A stretch of 64,000 bases of DNA from Promicromonospora thailandica (GTDB lineage Bacteria; Actinomycetota; Actinomycetes; Actinomycetales; Cellulomonadaceae), in NCBI RefSeq assembly GCF_024171955.1, contig NZ_JAMTCS010000001.1:558001-622000 (forward strand), given 5' to 3'. The notes under the pieces are model-generated. The model saw only the letters and a program-made list of their open reading frames with translations, searched no databases and was not told the DNA's origin. Of the stretch, positions 52,144 through 60,374 are shown one piece after another. Each line of letters opens with the position of its first letter. Within the stretch, counting starts at the first letter, position 1. The translations under genes were made by a program, and so were the position numbers.

Positions 52144-53231
52144 CCGCGACCAGCGGCGCCCAGTACGCACCCGAGCCGGTTCCCGACCCCGTGGTGGGGG
52201 CGGGCGACTTCCCGTTCGCGGCGGTGCGGCTCGACCACGGCCACATCTACGGCATGGCCGAGGGCCTCCAGGCCGCGGGTGGCACCGTGAAGTGGGTGTA
52301 CGACCCGGACCCGGCCAAGGTCGAGGCGTTCCGCGCGAAGTTCCCCGACGTGCGCGTGGCCCGCAGCGAGGACGAGGTGCTCGACGACGACGAGGTGCGC
52401 CTGGTCGCCGGCGCCGCCGTCACGTCGGAGCGCGCCGCACTGGGTCTGCGGGCCATCGAGGCCGGCAAGGACTACTTCACCGACAAGGCCCCGCTGACCA
52501 CGCTCGACCAGCTCGCGGCGGCCCGTGAGGCCACGGCGCGGACGGGGCGCAAGTACGCCGTGTACTACTCCGAGCGCATCCACGTCGAGGCGGCGGTGCT
52601 GGCCGACCAGCTCGTCGAGCGCGGGTCGATCGGCCGCGTGCTGCAGGTGATGGGCCTGGGGCCGCACCGCCTCGGCACCGGCCGGCCCGACTGGTTCTTC
52701 GAGAAGGAGCGGTACGGCGGCATCCTGTGCGACATCGGCAGCCACAACTTCGAGCAGATGCTGCACTACGCGGGCGCGAAGGACGCGACGGTGACGCACT
52801 CCGCCATCGCCAACTACAACCACCCGGAGCACCCCGAGCTGGACGACTTCGGCGAGGCCACCATCGCGATGGACAACGGCGCCGCGGGCTACTGCCGGGT
52901 CGACTGGTTCACGCCGGACGGGCTGCGCACCTGGGGCGACGGCCGCACGTTCATCCTGGGCACCGAGGGCTACATCGAGCTGCGCAAGTACACGAACGTG
53001 GCCACCGACGAGGGCCCGGGCCACGTCTTCCTGGTCGACGGCTCCGGTGAGCACCACCTCGTCGCGAAGGGCAACGTGGGCTACCCGTACTTCGGGCGGC
53101 TCATCCTCGACTGCCTGGAGCGCACCGAGACGGCGATGACGCAGGAGCACGCGTTCAAGGCGGCGGAGCTGAGCGTCCAGGCGCAGCTGGCGGCAAAGGT
53201 TCTCTCCCCGGCCGGGCCGGTCGTGTCGTAG
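52140..53231 (+). CDS. Gfo/Idh/MocA-family oxidoreductase (2)
   Basis: 363 residues. The N-terminal dinucleotide region is atypical (FAAVRLDHGHIYGMAEGLQAAGG) with DHGHIYG in place of GxGxxG, a subgroup seen in LacI-linked actinobacterial loci. The lysine motif reads DKAPLTTLDQL. GGILCDIGSHNFEQMLHYAG and the C-terminal region support a normal fold. AGGAGG lies about nine bases before the ATG, which overlaps the stop of gene 1. Probably the second step in the same sugar or polyol pathway; the substrate is unknown, and no transporter is encoded here. Confidence 0.88.
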   Translation: MTATSGAQYAPEPVPDPVVGAGDFPFAAVRLDHGHIYGMAEGLQAAGGTVKWVYDPDPAKVEAFRAKFPDVRVARSEDEVLDDDEVRLVAGAAVTSERAALGLRAIEAGKDYFTDKAPLTTLDQLAAAREATARTGRKYAVYYSERIHVEAAVLADQLVERGSIGRVLQVMGLGPHRLGTGRPDWFFEKERYGGILCDIGSHNFEQMLHYAGAKDATVTHSAIANYNHPEHPELDDFGEATIAMDNGAAGYCRVDWFTPDGLRTWGDGRTFILGTEGYIELRKYTNVATDEGPGHVFLVDGSGEHHLVAKGNVGYPYFGRLILDCLERTETAMTQEHAFKAAELSVQAQLAAKVLSPAGPVVS

Positions 53232-53240
53232 ACTCGGCGG

Positions 53241-53374
53241 CGCGGGGGGAGTACTTCTCGAACATCGTCCGGTCATTACGGCGCACCAGCGACCTCGGGC
53301 GGCGGCCTGGCCCGGTGACGTGCACGTGTCCCGGGGGGCGAAGGAGACCTCGGAGCCTACGACCTGGAGACTCC
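53241..53374 (+). ncRNA. Possible yybP-ykoY (Mn2+) riboswitch in the terC leader
   Basis: The leader begins GGGGGAGTA (53245-53253) and continues with a CG-rich middle (GTCATTACGGC, GACCTCGGGC) and ends CGAAGGAGACCT (53339-53350), resembling the 5' GGGGAGUA and 3' GACCU segments remembered from the manganese-sensing yybP-ykoY class, which controls terC/alx and mntP genes. The match is by memory only. The 143-bp gap is otherwise empty. Confidence 0.4.
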
Positions 53375-54436
53375 TTGCTCTCGTCCCTCATCGCCCCTGC
53401 CTCTGCCCCTGCACCCGCCCTGACGTCGGTGGCCACGCCGACCCTGTGGGCCGTCACGATCCTGGCCGTCATCGCCCTGCTGGTCGCCGACTTCCTCATC
53501 ACGCGCCGTCCCCACGAGGTCTCGATGCGCGAGGCGCTCGGGTGGAGCGCGTTCTACATCGCCCTCCCCCTCGCCTTCGGCGGCTGGGTGTGGGCCGCGT
53601 TCGGCGCCCCGACCGGGGTGGAGTACCTCACCGGCTACCTCGTCGAGAAGTCGTTGTCCGTCGACAACCTCTTCGTCTTCATGCTGCTGCTCTCCGCGTT
53701 CGCGGTACCCCCGGCCCTGCAGCAGCGGGTGCTGCTGCTCGGCATCGCCGGGGCCCTGGTGCTCCGTGGGGTGTTCATCGCCCTCGGGGCGGCGGTCCTG
53801 GCCAACCTGAGCTGGGCGTTCCTGCTGTTCGGCGGCATCCTGCTGGCGACGGCGGTCAAGATCCTGGTCGACCAGCTCCGTGGCGGCTCCCACGACGTCG
53901 ACGTCTCCTCGCTGCGCTCGGTCCGGCTGATCCGGCGCTTCATGCCGGTCACGGACGACTACCGCGGCCCGCGGCTGTCGGTCCGGGAGCAGGGCCGGCG
54001 CATGCTCACCCCGCTGGCGGTGGTGGTCGTCGCCGTCTTCGCCGCCGACGTCGTCTTCGCGGTGGACTCCGTGCCGGCCGTGTACGGCATCACGAGCGAC
54101 CCGTACCTCGTGTTCGCCACCAACGCGTTCGCCCTGCTGGGCCTGCGCGCCCTGTACTTCGTGCTCCAGGGTGCGCTGAGCAAGCTGGTGCACCTCGGGT
54201 ACGGCCTGGCGACGATCCTGGCCTTCATCGGCGTGAAGCTCGTGCTGCACTGGGCGCACGGCATCTGGGCCGGCGTGCCGGAGATCCCGACCCTGGCGTC
54301 GCTGGGCGTCATCGTCGGCGTGCTGGCCGTGGTCACCGCGACGAGCCTGTGGGCCACCCGCGGGGCCGGTGGCGACCCCACCGACGAGGGCGGCACCGGT
54401 GACGAGGAGCGGCGCCAGGTCACGGCTCAGCCGTGA
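53375..54436 (+). CDS. TerC/Alx-family membrane protein
   Basis: 353 residues from a TTG at 53375 (GGAGA just upstream; an ATG at 53315 would add 20 residues inside the structured leader). Eight or nine membrane spans; family signatures are LVEKSLSVDNLFVFMLLLSAF and VFAADVVFAVDSVPAVYGI with the acidic residues of the metal path, plus YLVFATNAFALLGLRALYFVL. TerC/Alx proteins export Mn2+ or load it into exoenzymes, and some give tellurite resistance. A manganese riboswitch in the leader would fit. Confidence 0.88.
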   Translation: MLSSLIAPASAPAPALTSVATPTLWAVTILAVIALLVADFLITRRPHEVSMREALGWSAFYIALPLAFGGWVWAAFGAPTGVEYLTGYLVEKSLSVDNLFVFMLLLSAFAVPPALQQRVLLLGIAGALVLRGVFIALGAAVLANLSWAFLLFGGILLATAVKILVDQLRGGSHDVDVSSLRSVRLIRRFMPVTDDYRGPRLSVREQGRRMLTPLAVVVVAVFAADVVFAVDSVPAVYGITSDPYLVFATNAFALLGLRALYFVLQGALSKLVHLGYGLATILAFIGVKLVLHWAHGIWAGVPEIPTLASLGVIVGVLAVVTATSLWATRGAGGDPTDEGGTGDEERRQVTAQP

Positions 54437-54885
54437 CGCGGTCCGCCTGAGGCCGCGCGGCTGCGGCGGGAGCGCCCGTTCGGGCCCGCCGCGCCCGCGG
54501 CCGACCCGGCGTCCCAGACCCGCGTGACGCCCAGGCCGCGCAGGTCGACGTCGGTGACGGTGACGCCGTCGGGCCCGATCCACCGCTCGGGCTGGAAGTG
54601 GTCGTCGGTCGCGGCGTCCCAGCGGCGCATGAACGGCGTGCCGCTCGCGGTGATGACGACCGAGCCGTACGCGGTCGGCAGCGGCTCGGTCGGCAGGTGC
54701 ACCAGGGTGTACGTGCCCGTGAGGTCCGACGCGCTCACCGAGGCCACGCTGTACCAGTTGCCGTCGGTGTCCCGCTGGACCGCGTAGCCGCTGGCGTCGA
54801 GCACGACGGACAGGGGCGGCAGGTCGGCGTCGCGGAGATCCTGACTGGTCCGGTAGACGGTGCCGACCTGGGCTGCCTGGGTCAT
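54427..54885 (-). CDS. Uncharacterised protein
   Basis: 152 residues. The first 115 look like a compact beta-rich domain (VGTVYRTSQDLRDADLPPL, SVVLDASGYAVQRDTDGNWYSV, YGSVVITASGTPFMRRWDAATDDHFQPERW), the rest is a basic, Gly/Ser-rich tail (GRSRRSRAASGG). No family is recognised. It overlaps the convergent terC 3' end by ten bases. Confidence 0.65.
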   Translation of the reverse strand: MTQAAQVGTVYRTSQDLRDADLPPLSVVLDASGYAVQRDTDGNWYSVASVSASDLTGTYTLVHLPTEPLPTAYGSVVITASGTPFMRRWDAATDDHFQPERWIGPDGVTVTDVDLRGLGVTRVWDAGSAAGAAGPNGRSRRSRAASGGPRHG

Positions 54886-54974
54886 CGCGCGCTCTCCTCG
54901 TGGTATGGGGTGTTATCACCCATCCAAGCGGAAACCTCGCGATTCGGCTGGCCCAACCACGGGTACGGCAGCCG

Positions 54975-55050
54975 GAGTCCTCTTCGAGGCCGAGGTTGCT
55001 TCGCTCTGCGCCCCCGCAGAGCGAAGCAACCTCGGTCTCGAAGGGGAGTC
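54975..55050 (-). terminator. Long near-perfect hairpin after the secreted alpha/beta hydrolase
   Basis: A perfect 21-bp core stem (54990-55010 with 55015-55035) with a CCCC loop extends to about 36 bp per arm with three mismatches. It starts about 10 bases past the stop of the minus-strand hydrolase gene. Confidence 0.75.
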
Positions 55051-55060
55051 GGGGTGACAC

Positions 55061-56089
55061 CTACCGCAGGAACGTGCGCAGCATCTGCGTCAGCTCGTGG
55101 GGCCGCTCCTCGGTGACCCAGTGGCCGGCGCCGGGCAGCACCCGGGTCTCGACGTCGGACGCGTACTCCTCCAGCTGCGTGCCGATGTACGTGCCCAGCG
55201 ACTTCTCCCCGCCGATCGCCAGGATCGGCATGGGCAGCGGCCCGCGGGCCTGCAGCTCCGCGTTCTGCTCGACGTCGACGTGCAGCGCCCGGTACATCTT
55301 CAGCCACGCGTCCCAGCGCCCGGGCTCCCGGAGGTACCGCGCGTAGAACTCGTAGTCGGCCGGGCCGAAGGCCGACGGGTCCCCGAGGAACTGGCCGATG
55401 AACCCCTCGACGAGCTCCCGCTCGCTCCCCTCCACGAGGGTCTCGGAGATCTCCTGCTGGAAGAACCCGTAGTGCCAGATCGACGGCCCGCCGGCGGCGT
55501 CCAGCGCCGGGTAGCCGTAGATCGACTCGTCGGGGATCGGCCCTTCCATGAGGGCCATCCGCTCGACCTCGTCCGGCCACATGGCCGCGTACGGGTAGGC
55601 CACCCAGGCGCCGATGTCGTGCGCCACGATCTGGATCCCGTCGTTCAGGCCGAGCTGGGTGAGCAGGTCGTGCACGTCCTGCGCCAGCTGGACCGTGTCG
55701 TAGCCACCCTTGGGCACGCCGGAGTCCCCCGTGCCGCGCAGGTCCACCGCGATGACGGTGTGGTCCTCGGCGAGCGGGCCGAGCTGGTCGCGCCACTCGG
55801 CCCAGGTCTGCGGGAACCCGTGCAGCAGCACGACCGGCGACCCGCTCCCGCCGCGCAGGTAGTGCATGCGGAACCCGTTGACGCGGGCGTGGTGGGAGCT
55901 GTAGCCGGCCGGCGGCCGGGCCTCGTGGTGCTTCCCGGACGCCGGCGCGGCCTCCGCCGGGGCGGTCGCCACGGTGGCGGCACGGGCCGACGGCGGGCCC
56001 TCGGCCGGTGCCGCGCCGGGGAGCAGGAGCCCGGCCGTCGCGAGCACCGCCGCGACGACTGCCCCGACTCCCGCTGATCGCTTTCTCAT
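55061..56089 (-). CDS. Secreted alpha/beta hydrolase, dehalogenase/epoxide hydrolase-like
   Basis: 342 residues from the ATG at 56089 (GGAGACG upstream). A Tat/Sec-like signal peptide (MRKRSAGVGAVVAAVLATAG) and a linker precede the fold. VVLLHGFPQTWAEWRDQL, VIAVDLRGTGDSGVPKGG and the nucleophile Asp in VAHDIGAWVAYPY match epoxide hydrolases and haloalkane dehalogenases; the general base is probably His in LPGAGHWVTEERP. Export is unusual for this group. It is divergent from a TetR regulator, with repeats in the shared gap. Confidence 0.87.
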   Translation of the reverse strand: MRKRSAGVGAVVAAVLATAGLLLPGAAPAEGPPSARAATVATAPAEAAPASGKHHEARPPAGYSSHHARVNGFRMHYLRGGSGSPVVLLHGFPQTWAEWRDQLGPLAEDHTVIAVDLRGTGDSGVPKGGYDTVQLAQDVHDLLTQLGLNDGIQIVAHDIGAWVAYPYAAMWPDEVERMALMEGPIPDESIYGYPALDAAGGPSIWHYGFFQQEISETLVEGSERELVEGFIGQFLGDPSAFGPADYEFYARYLREPGRWDAWLKMYRALHVDVEQNAELQARGPLPMPILAIGGEKSLGTYIGTQLEEYASDVETRVLPGAGHWVTEERPHELTQMLRTFLR

Positions 56090-56101
56090 GGAACGTCTCC
56101 T

Positions 56102-56178
56102 ATTTCTGGACCGATCGAGCCATAAGTGCAGCACGCCGTCGGCGGCCCTGACAAGTGCTTGCGGAGAATTTCTGGATC
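56102..56178. promoter_or_regulatory. Direct repeats in the hydrolase/TetR divergent region
   Basis: ATTTCTGGACC (56102-56112) and ATTTCTGGATC (56168-56178) stand 66 bp apart, one near each divergent gene, with AGTGC repeated between them (56126, 56155). Candidate operators of the neighbouring TetR protein. Confidence 0.45.
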
Positions 56179-56211
56179 ATCTAGTCTGGAAGTGAACGGA
56201 GGTGGGGCCAG

Positions 56212-56847
56212 GTGGCACGCACGGGACGCCCGCGGGCGTTCGACCGGGACGCGGCGCTGGAGACCGCGCTGCGCCTGTTCTGGGAGCACGGCTATGACGC
56301 GACGGGGCTGGCCCTGCTGCGCGCGGAGATGGGCATCTCGTCGGCGAGCTTCTACGCTGCCTTCGGCTCGAAGGAGGCCCTGTTCGACGAGGTGGTCACG
56401 GTCTACGTGAACTCCTACGGCCGGGTCACCGAGGCCGTCGGCCAGGAGTCGCTGCCCCCGCGGGAGGCGATCGAGCGGGTGCTGCGGGCCTCCGCGCGCA
56501 TGCAGACCGAACCGACCCACCCGTCCGGCTGCCTGATGGTGCTGGCCGCGGCCGTCGGCGGCACCGACCACGCCGCCGTCCGGGACCTGCTCGCCGACCA
56601 CCGGGCAGTGGTGCGCCGCAACGTCGCGGCGTGCGTCCGGCGTGCCGTCGCCGCCGGCGAGCTGGAGGCCGGTACGGAGCCCGAGGGCATGGCGGTGGCC
56701 TTCACCGGGTTCCTCTGGGGCATCTCGCACGAGAGCCGCGACGGCACCTCGCTGGAGGTGCTCGACGCGGCGATCACGCGGCTCATGACGGTCTGGGACG
56801 CCGCCCGCACGCAGGAGCACCGGGCGGCGGCGGGCACCGCCGCCTGA
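56212..56847 (+). CDS. TetR/AcrR-family regulator
   Basis: 211 residues from a GTG at 56212 with GGAGG about nine bases upstream. HTH features [54 protein letters not shown] are read here in two parts around residue 30. The C-terminal domain ([37 protein letters not shown]) is characteristic of the TetR group with conserved GC and oxidative or xenobiotic sensing. It probably controls the divergent secreted hydrolase. Confidence 0.88.
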   Translation: MARTGRPRAFDRDAALETALRLFWEHGYDATGLALLRAEMGISSASFYAAFGSKEALFDEVVTVYVNSYGRVTEAVGQESLPPREAIERVLRASARMQTEPTHPSGCLMVLAAAVGGTDHAAVRDLLADHRAVVRRNVAACVRRAVAAGELEAGTEPEGMAVAFTGFLWGISHESRDGTSLEVLDAAITRLMTVWDAARTQEHRAAAGTAA

Positions 56848-56866
56848 CCCGGCGGGCACCGCCTGC

Positions 56867-57715
56867 TCAGCGCGCGTCGAGGAAGGCCTCGAGAGTGCGC
56901 TCGTTCTCCGGGGTCTGCATGCCGTCGGCCAGCGCGGCCTCGAGCTTCTGCTCGATCTCCGGCGGGGACGGGTAGACCTCCGCCACGGCCGCCGCCTCGG
57001 TCCGGAGGTCGTCGTAGAGGCGGTCACCCGCCGTCGTCGGGTCGACGGCGGCCTTGGCCGCCCGGATCTGGGCGGGCAGGCGGGAGCCGATCCGCTGCGC
57101 CACCTCGTCGACGAACCGGTCCAGGTCGGCCGCCGGCACCGCCCGCGTGATCCAGCCGTACAGCTCGGCGGTCCGGGTGTCGTACACGTCCGCGGTGAGG
57201 ATCGCCTCCAGCGCGCGCGAGCGCCCGACCGAACGCGCCAGGAGCTGCGTCCCACCCCCGCCCGGGATGATCCCGAGCCGCGCCTCGACCTGCCCGAGCC
57301 ACGTCTCGCCCGCCGCCGCGTACCGCAGGTCGGTGGCCATGGCGAGCTCGTTGCCACCACCCCGCAGGTAGCCGCGCAGCTTGGCGATCGTGACCTGCGG
57401 CAGGGCCCGGATGCTCGCCACCAGGTGCTGCAGCGGGAGCAGGCCCTCGAACCCGCTGTCCTCCGCGGCGAGCGCGGCGAAGCCTTCCGGGTCGGACCCG
57501 TAGCCGACGTCGACGTGCGCGGCGAAGAAGTCCTGCACCGCGCTGTCGAGCACGACCACGCGGACCGTGTCGTCAGCGGCGACCGTGCGGACGAACCGCT
57601 TGAGGTCGGGGAGGAGGGTCCGGTCCAGCAGGTTGAGGGGCGGGTGGTTCATGGTCACGGTGAGCACGCTGCCCGTGCGCTCGATCACGAGAGTCTCGTA
57701 GGTGTCGTCGGTCAT
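56867..57715 (-). CDS. Enoyl-CoA hydratase/isomerase-family protein
   Basis: 282 residues. Crotonase-fold signatures: TMNHPPLNLLDRTLLPDL, the first oxyanion loop AAHVDVGYGSD, the second KLRGYLRGGGNELAMATDLRYAA, and GIIPGGGGTQLLARSVGRSRA. The usual catalytic Glu/Glu pair is not obvious, so hydratase, isomerase or another crotonase activity is possible. It converges on the TetR gene. Upstream, CTGACGTCAG (57785-57794) is a perfect 10-bp palindrome, a weak operator candidate. Confidence 0.87.
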   Translation of the reverse strand: MTDDTYETLVIERTGSVLTVTMNHPPLNLLDRTLLPDLKRFVRTVAADDTVRVVVLDSAVQDFFAAHVDVGYGSDPEGFAALAAEDSGFEGLLPLQHLVASIRALPQVTIAKLRGYLRGGGNELAMATDLRYAAAGETWLGQVEARLGIIPGGGGTQLLARSVGRSRALEAILTADVYDTRTAELYGWITRAVPAADLDRFVDEVAQRIGSRLPAQIRAAKAAVDPTTAGDRLYDDLRTEAAAVAEVYPSPPEIEQKLEAALADGMQTPENERTLEAFLDAR

Positions 57716-57904
57716 GGTCTGGTCGTCTCCTCCTGCGTCGTGCCTGCCTGTCGAGGCCGGCACGGACGACCGTAAAACCTGACGCTGACGTCAGAGGCAA
57801 GTGTGAGGCCGCACACTCCCCTTGACCCTGTGCCAAGAACACGGTCTCTACTGCGATCAAGGCGCCGCCCGGCACAGTGACGGCCCCGACCGGAAGAGAC
57901 AGCC

Positions 57905-58489
57905 ATGTCAGGTTCGAACCCGTACCAGTGGCTCCAGGACCTCGTCGCCCAGGTTCCCGAGCCGATCCAGCCTCTGGTCGTCGCCCTCGGTGGCGCGATC
58001 CCCTACATCGAGGGCGAGGGGGCCGCAGCCCTGGGCGTCGTCGGCGGCATCCACCCCGTCGTGGCCGGCCTGGCGGGGGTGACCGGCAACGTCATCGCCG
58101 TCGTCCTGGTGGTCCTGCTCAGCTCGCGGGCCCGGACCGCGGCGCTCGCCCGCCGTGACCGGCGCACCGCCCTGGCGGTCGCCGGCCCGGGCGTGGCAGG
58201 CCCGGACGCGACAGGACCGGACGCGCCCGAGGAGCAGCAGGACGAGCCCGGCAAGAAGCAGTCCAAGGGCCACCAGCGGCTCCGCCGGTGGGTGGTCCGC
58301 TTCGGCGTCCCCGGCGCCAGCCTCCTGGGCCCGCTCGCGCTGCCGACACACCTCACCGCCGCGACGCTGGTCGCGACGGGTGTGAGCAAGCGCTGGGTCC
58401 TCCTCTGGCAGGTGATCGCGATCGTCGTGTGGGCCACGCTGCTGACCCTGGCCGCGACCGGCCTGATCACCGCGGTGGAAGCCGTCTGA
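57905..58489 (+). CDS. Small multidrug export-type membrane protein
   Basis: 194 residues. GAIPYIEGEGAAALGVVGG is the conserved acidic AIPxxEG motif of the putative small multidrug export family, with hydrophobic segments at about 40-75 and 150-190 and a highly polar, charged insert (residues 85-125) between them. Members are four-helix inner-membrane proteins of uncertain substrate. It is followed after two bases by the esterase gene, so the two are co-transcribed. Confidence 0.75.
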   Translation: MSGSNPYQWLQDLVAQVPEPIQPLVVALGGAIPYIEGEGAAALGVVGGIHPVVAGLAGVTGNVIAVVLVVLLSSRARTAALARRDRRTALAVAGPGVAGPDATGPDAPEEQQDEPGKKQSKGHQRLRRWVVRFGVPGASLLGPLALPTHLTAATLVATGVSKRWVLLWQVIAIVVWATLLTLAATGLITAVEAV

Positions 58490-58491
58490 CC

Positions 58492-60321
58492 ATGGCCGCA
58501 CCTCGGATCCCGGTGCGGGCGTGGCTGCCGCTGGCCGGCGTCATTGTCCTGGCCGTCGCCCTCGCCTGGCTCAACCACAGCCCGTGGTGGGGCTGGGCGC
58601 TGGTCGGCGTGCTGCTCGCCGCGACCGGGCTCGCGGCCCTGTGGTGGTCGCGGCGCGGCCGGCTGGTCCAGGTGACCGCCTGGCTCGCCGCCGCGGCCGT
58701 GGTGGGTGGCACCGCGCTGCTGGCCGCGCCGGTGCCGCAGGTCCGCGTCGCGGGCGGCGACGACCCGCGGCCCACGGCGCCCGTCGTGACCCGCGAGGGT
58801 CCGGTGACGGGTGTCCGGAACGACGCCGGGACGGCCGAGATCTTCGCCGGCGTGCCGTACGCCGAGCCGCCCGTCGGGGAGCTGCGGTGGCAGCCGCCGC
58901 AGCCGCTCCGGCCGCGCACCGAGCTCCTCGTCGCCGACCGGTTCGCCCCGGCGCCCGTGCAGCCCACCTCGACGTTCGCCACCCGCGCGCTGACGCGGGT
59001 CGTGGACGTACCCCTGGAGAACACGCTGCTCAACCCGTTCCCGGTCAGCGAGGACAGCCTCTACCTCAACGTCTGGCGCCCCACGCGCCCGGACACGGCA
59101 GCGCTCCCCGTCCTGGTCTACGTGCCCGGCGGCGGCTTCGCCACCGGTTCCGGCGCCCTCCCGCTTTACGACGGCGAGGCGCTGGCCTCGACGGGCCAGG
59201 TCGTCACCGTCACGATCAGCTACCGCCTGGGCGTGCTCGGCTTCCTCTCCCACCCCGAGCTGGCCGCGGCGTCCGGCCACGACGCGTCGGGCAACTACGG
59301 GATCCTGGACCAGGTCGCCGCGCTGGACTGGGTGCGGCAGAACATCGCCGCGTTCGGCGGCGACCCCGACCGGGTCACGGTCGCGGGCGAGTCCGCCGGG
59401 GGCGAGAGCGTCTGCCTGCTGGGTGCGACGCCTCTGGCCCGCGGCCTCGTCGACGGCATCATCGGCGCCAGCGGCGCCTGCATGGGCACGACGGGCGACA
59501 CCGAGGACGGCGACCAGGCCGACAGCCGCGAGGTGGCCGAGGCCGCCGGGCGCCGCCTGGCACGCGAGCTGGGCGCCGCCTCGGTCGACGAGATGCGGCG
59601 GCTGCCGGTCGCGGAGATCACCCGGGCCGCGGCCGCCGTCGGGGCCGGGCACTGGCGACCCTCCGTCGACGGGTACGTGCTGGACCGGCCGCCGGCCGAG
59701 ATCTATGCCGACGGCGACCAGCTCGACGTGCCGCTCCTGGCCGGCAGCAATGCCGACGAGAGCTCGCTGGCCCTCGCCGCCCCGCCGGACACGGACGTCG
59801 CCGCCTACCGGGAGTCCGTCCGGGAGCAGCACGGCGAGGACGCCTCCTGGTTCCTCGACCTCTACCCGGGCGGGACGCGGGAGCAGGTGCTCGACTCGCT
59901 GCTGCGCGCCCGTACGGACCAGGTGATGACACGCGCGATGCACCGGTGGGCGCACCTGCAGACCCGGACCGGCCGGGCCCCGGCGTACCTGTACTTCTTC
60001 ACGCACGTGCCGCCCGAGCGGGGCCTGGAGAAGTTCGGCGCCTACCACGGGGCCGAGGTCATGTACGCCTTCGACAACCTCGGCGCGGACGGTACGGCCG
60101 ACTACGGCGAGGCCGACCACCGGCTGCGCGACCAGCTGCGGGGCTACTGGCTGAACTTCGTCGCCACGGGGGACCCCGACGGACCGGGTCTGCCCACCTG
60201 GCCGGCCGTGGCGGACGCGCCCGGCCACGTCATGGAGCTCGGCGCCGACAGCGGGATGACCCTGCACCCGCGGCACGCCGAGATCGACTTCTGGGCGGGC
60301 TACGACGGCCCGGTCCCGTAG
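58492..60321 (+). CDS. Membrane-anchored type B carboxylesterase
   Basis: 609 residues. Three N-terminal hydrophobic segments (about residues 9-24, 28-48 and 57-77) precede an extracellular type B carboxylesterase domain. Nucleophile Ser301 is in VAGESAGGESVCL, oxyanion hole in VYVPGGGFATG, and catalytic His519 in FGAYHGAEVMYAF; the acid is likely in the AGSNADESS region. NYGILDQVAALDWVRQNIAAFGGDP is the family signature. It probably hydrolyses carboxyl esters outside the cell. A single membrane protein of this type is less common than secreted forms. Confidence 0.9.
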   Translation: MAAPRIPVRAWLPLAGVIVLAVALAWLNHSPWWGWALVGVLLAATGLAALWWSRRGRLVQVTAWLAAAAVVGGTALLAAPVPQVRVAGGDDPRPTAPVVTREGPVTGVRNDAGTAEIFAGVPYAEPPVGELRWQPPQPLRPRTELLVADRFAPAPVQPTSTFATRALTRVVDVPLENTLLNPFPVSEDSLYLNVWRPTRPDTAALPVLVYVPGGGFATGSGALPLYDGEALASTGQVVTVTISYRLGVLGFLSHPELAAASGHDASGNYGILDQVAALDWVRQNIAAFGGDPDRVTVAGESAGGESVCLLGATPLARGLVDGIIGASGACMGTTGDTEDGDQADSREVAEAAGRRLARELGAASVDEMRRLPVAEITRAAAAVGAGHWRPSVDGYVLDRPPAEIYADGDQLDVPLLAGSNADESSLALAAPPDTDVAAYRESVREQHGEDASWFLDLYPGGTREQVLDSLLRARTDQVMTRAMHRWAHLQTRTGRAPAYLYFFTHVPPERGLEKFGAYHGAEVMYAFDNLGADGTADYGEADHRLRDQLRGYWLNFVATGDPDGPGLPTWPAVADAPGHVMELGADSGMTLHPRHAEIDFWAGYDGPVP

Positions 60322-60374
60322 CCACGACCGACCGGCGGGCATTGCTTGCGCGGCTTGTATTGGTTCGTCATGCT

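Noticed and set aside
53315-53374. 20-residue N-terminal extension of TerC
   Set aside because: It is Cys/Arg/Pro-rich, lies within the structured leader and precedes a natural membrane-protein start; the TTG at 53375 was preferred, though not proven.
57905-57925. A tRNA T-loop-like GGTTCGAACCC
   Set aside because: It lies at the start of a supported coding frame; the flanking bases do not form a T stem and no cloverleaf is visible.
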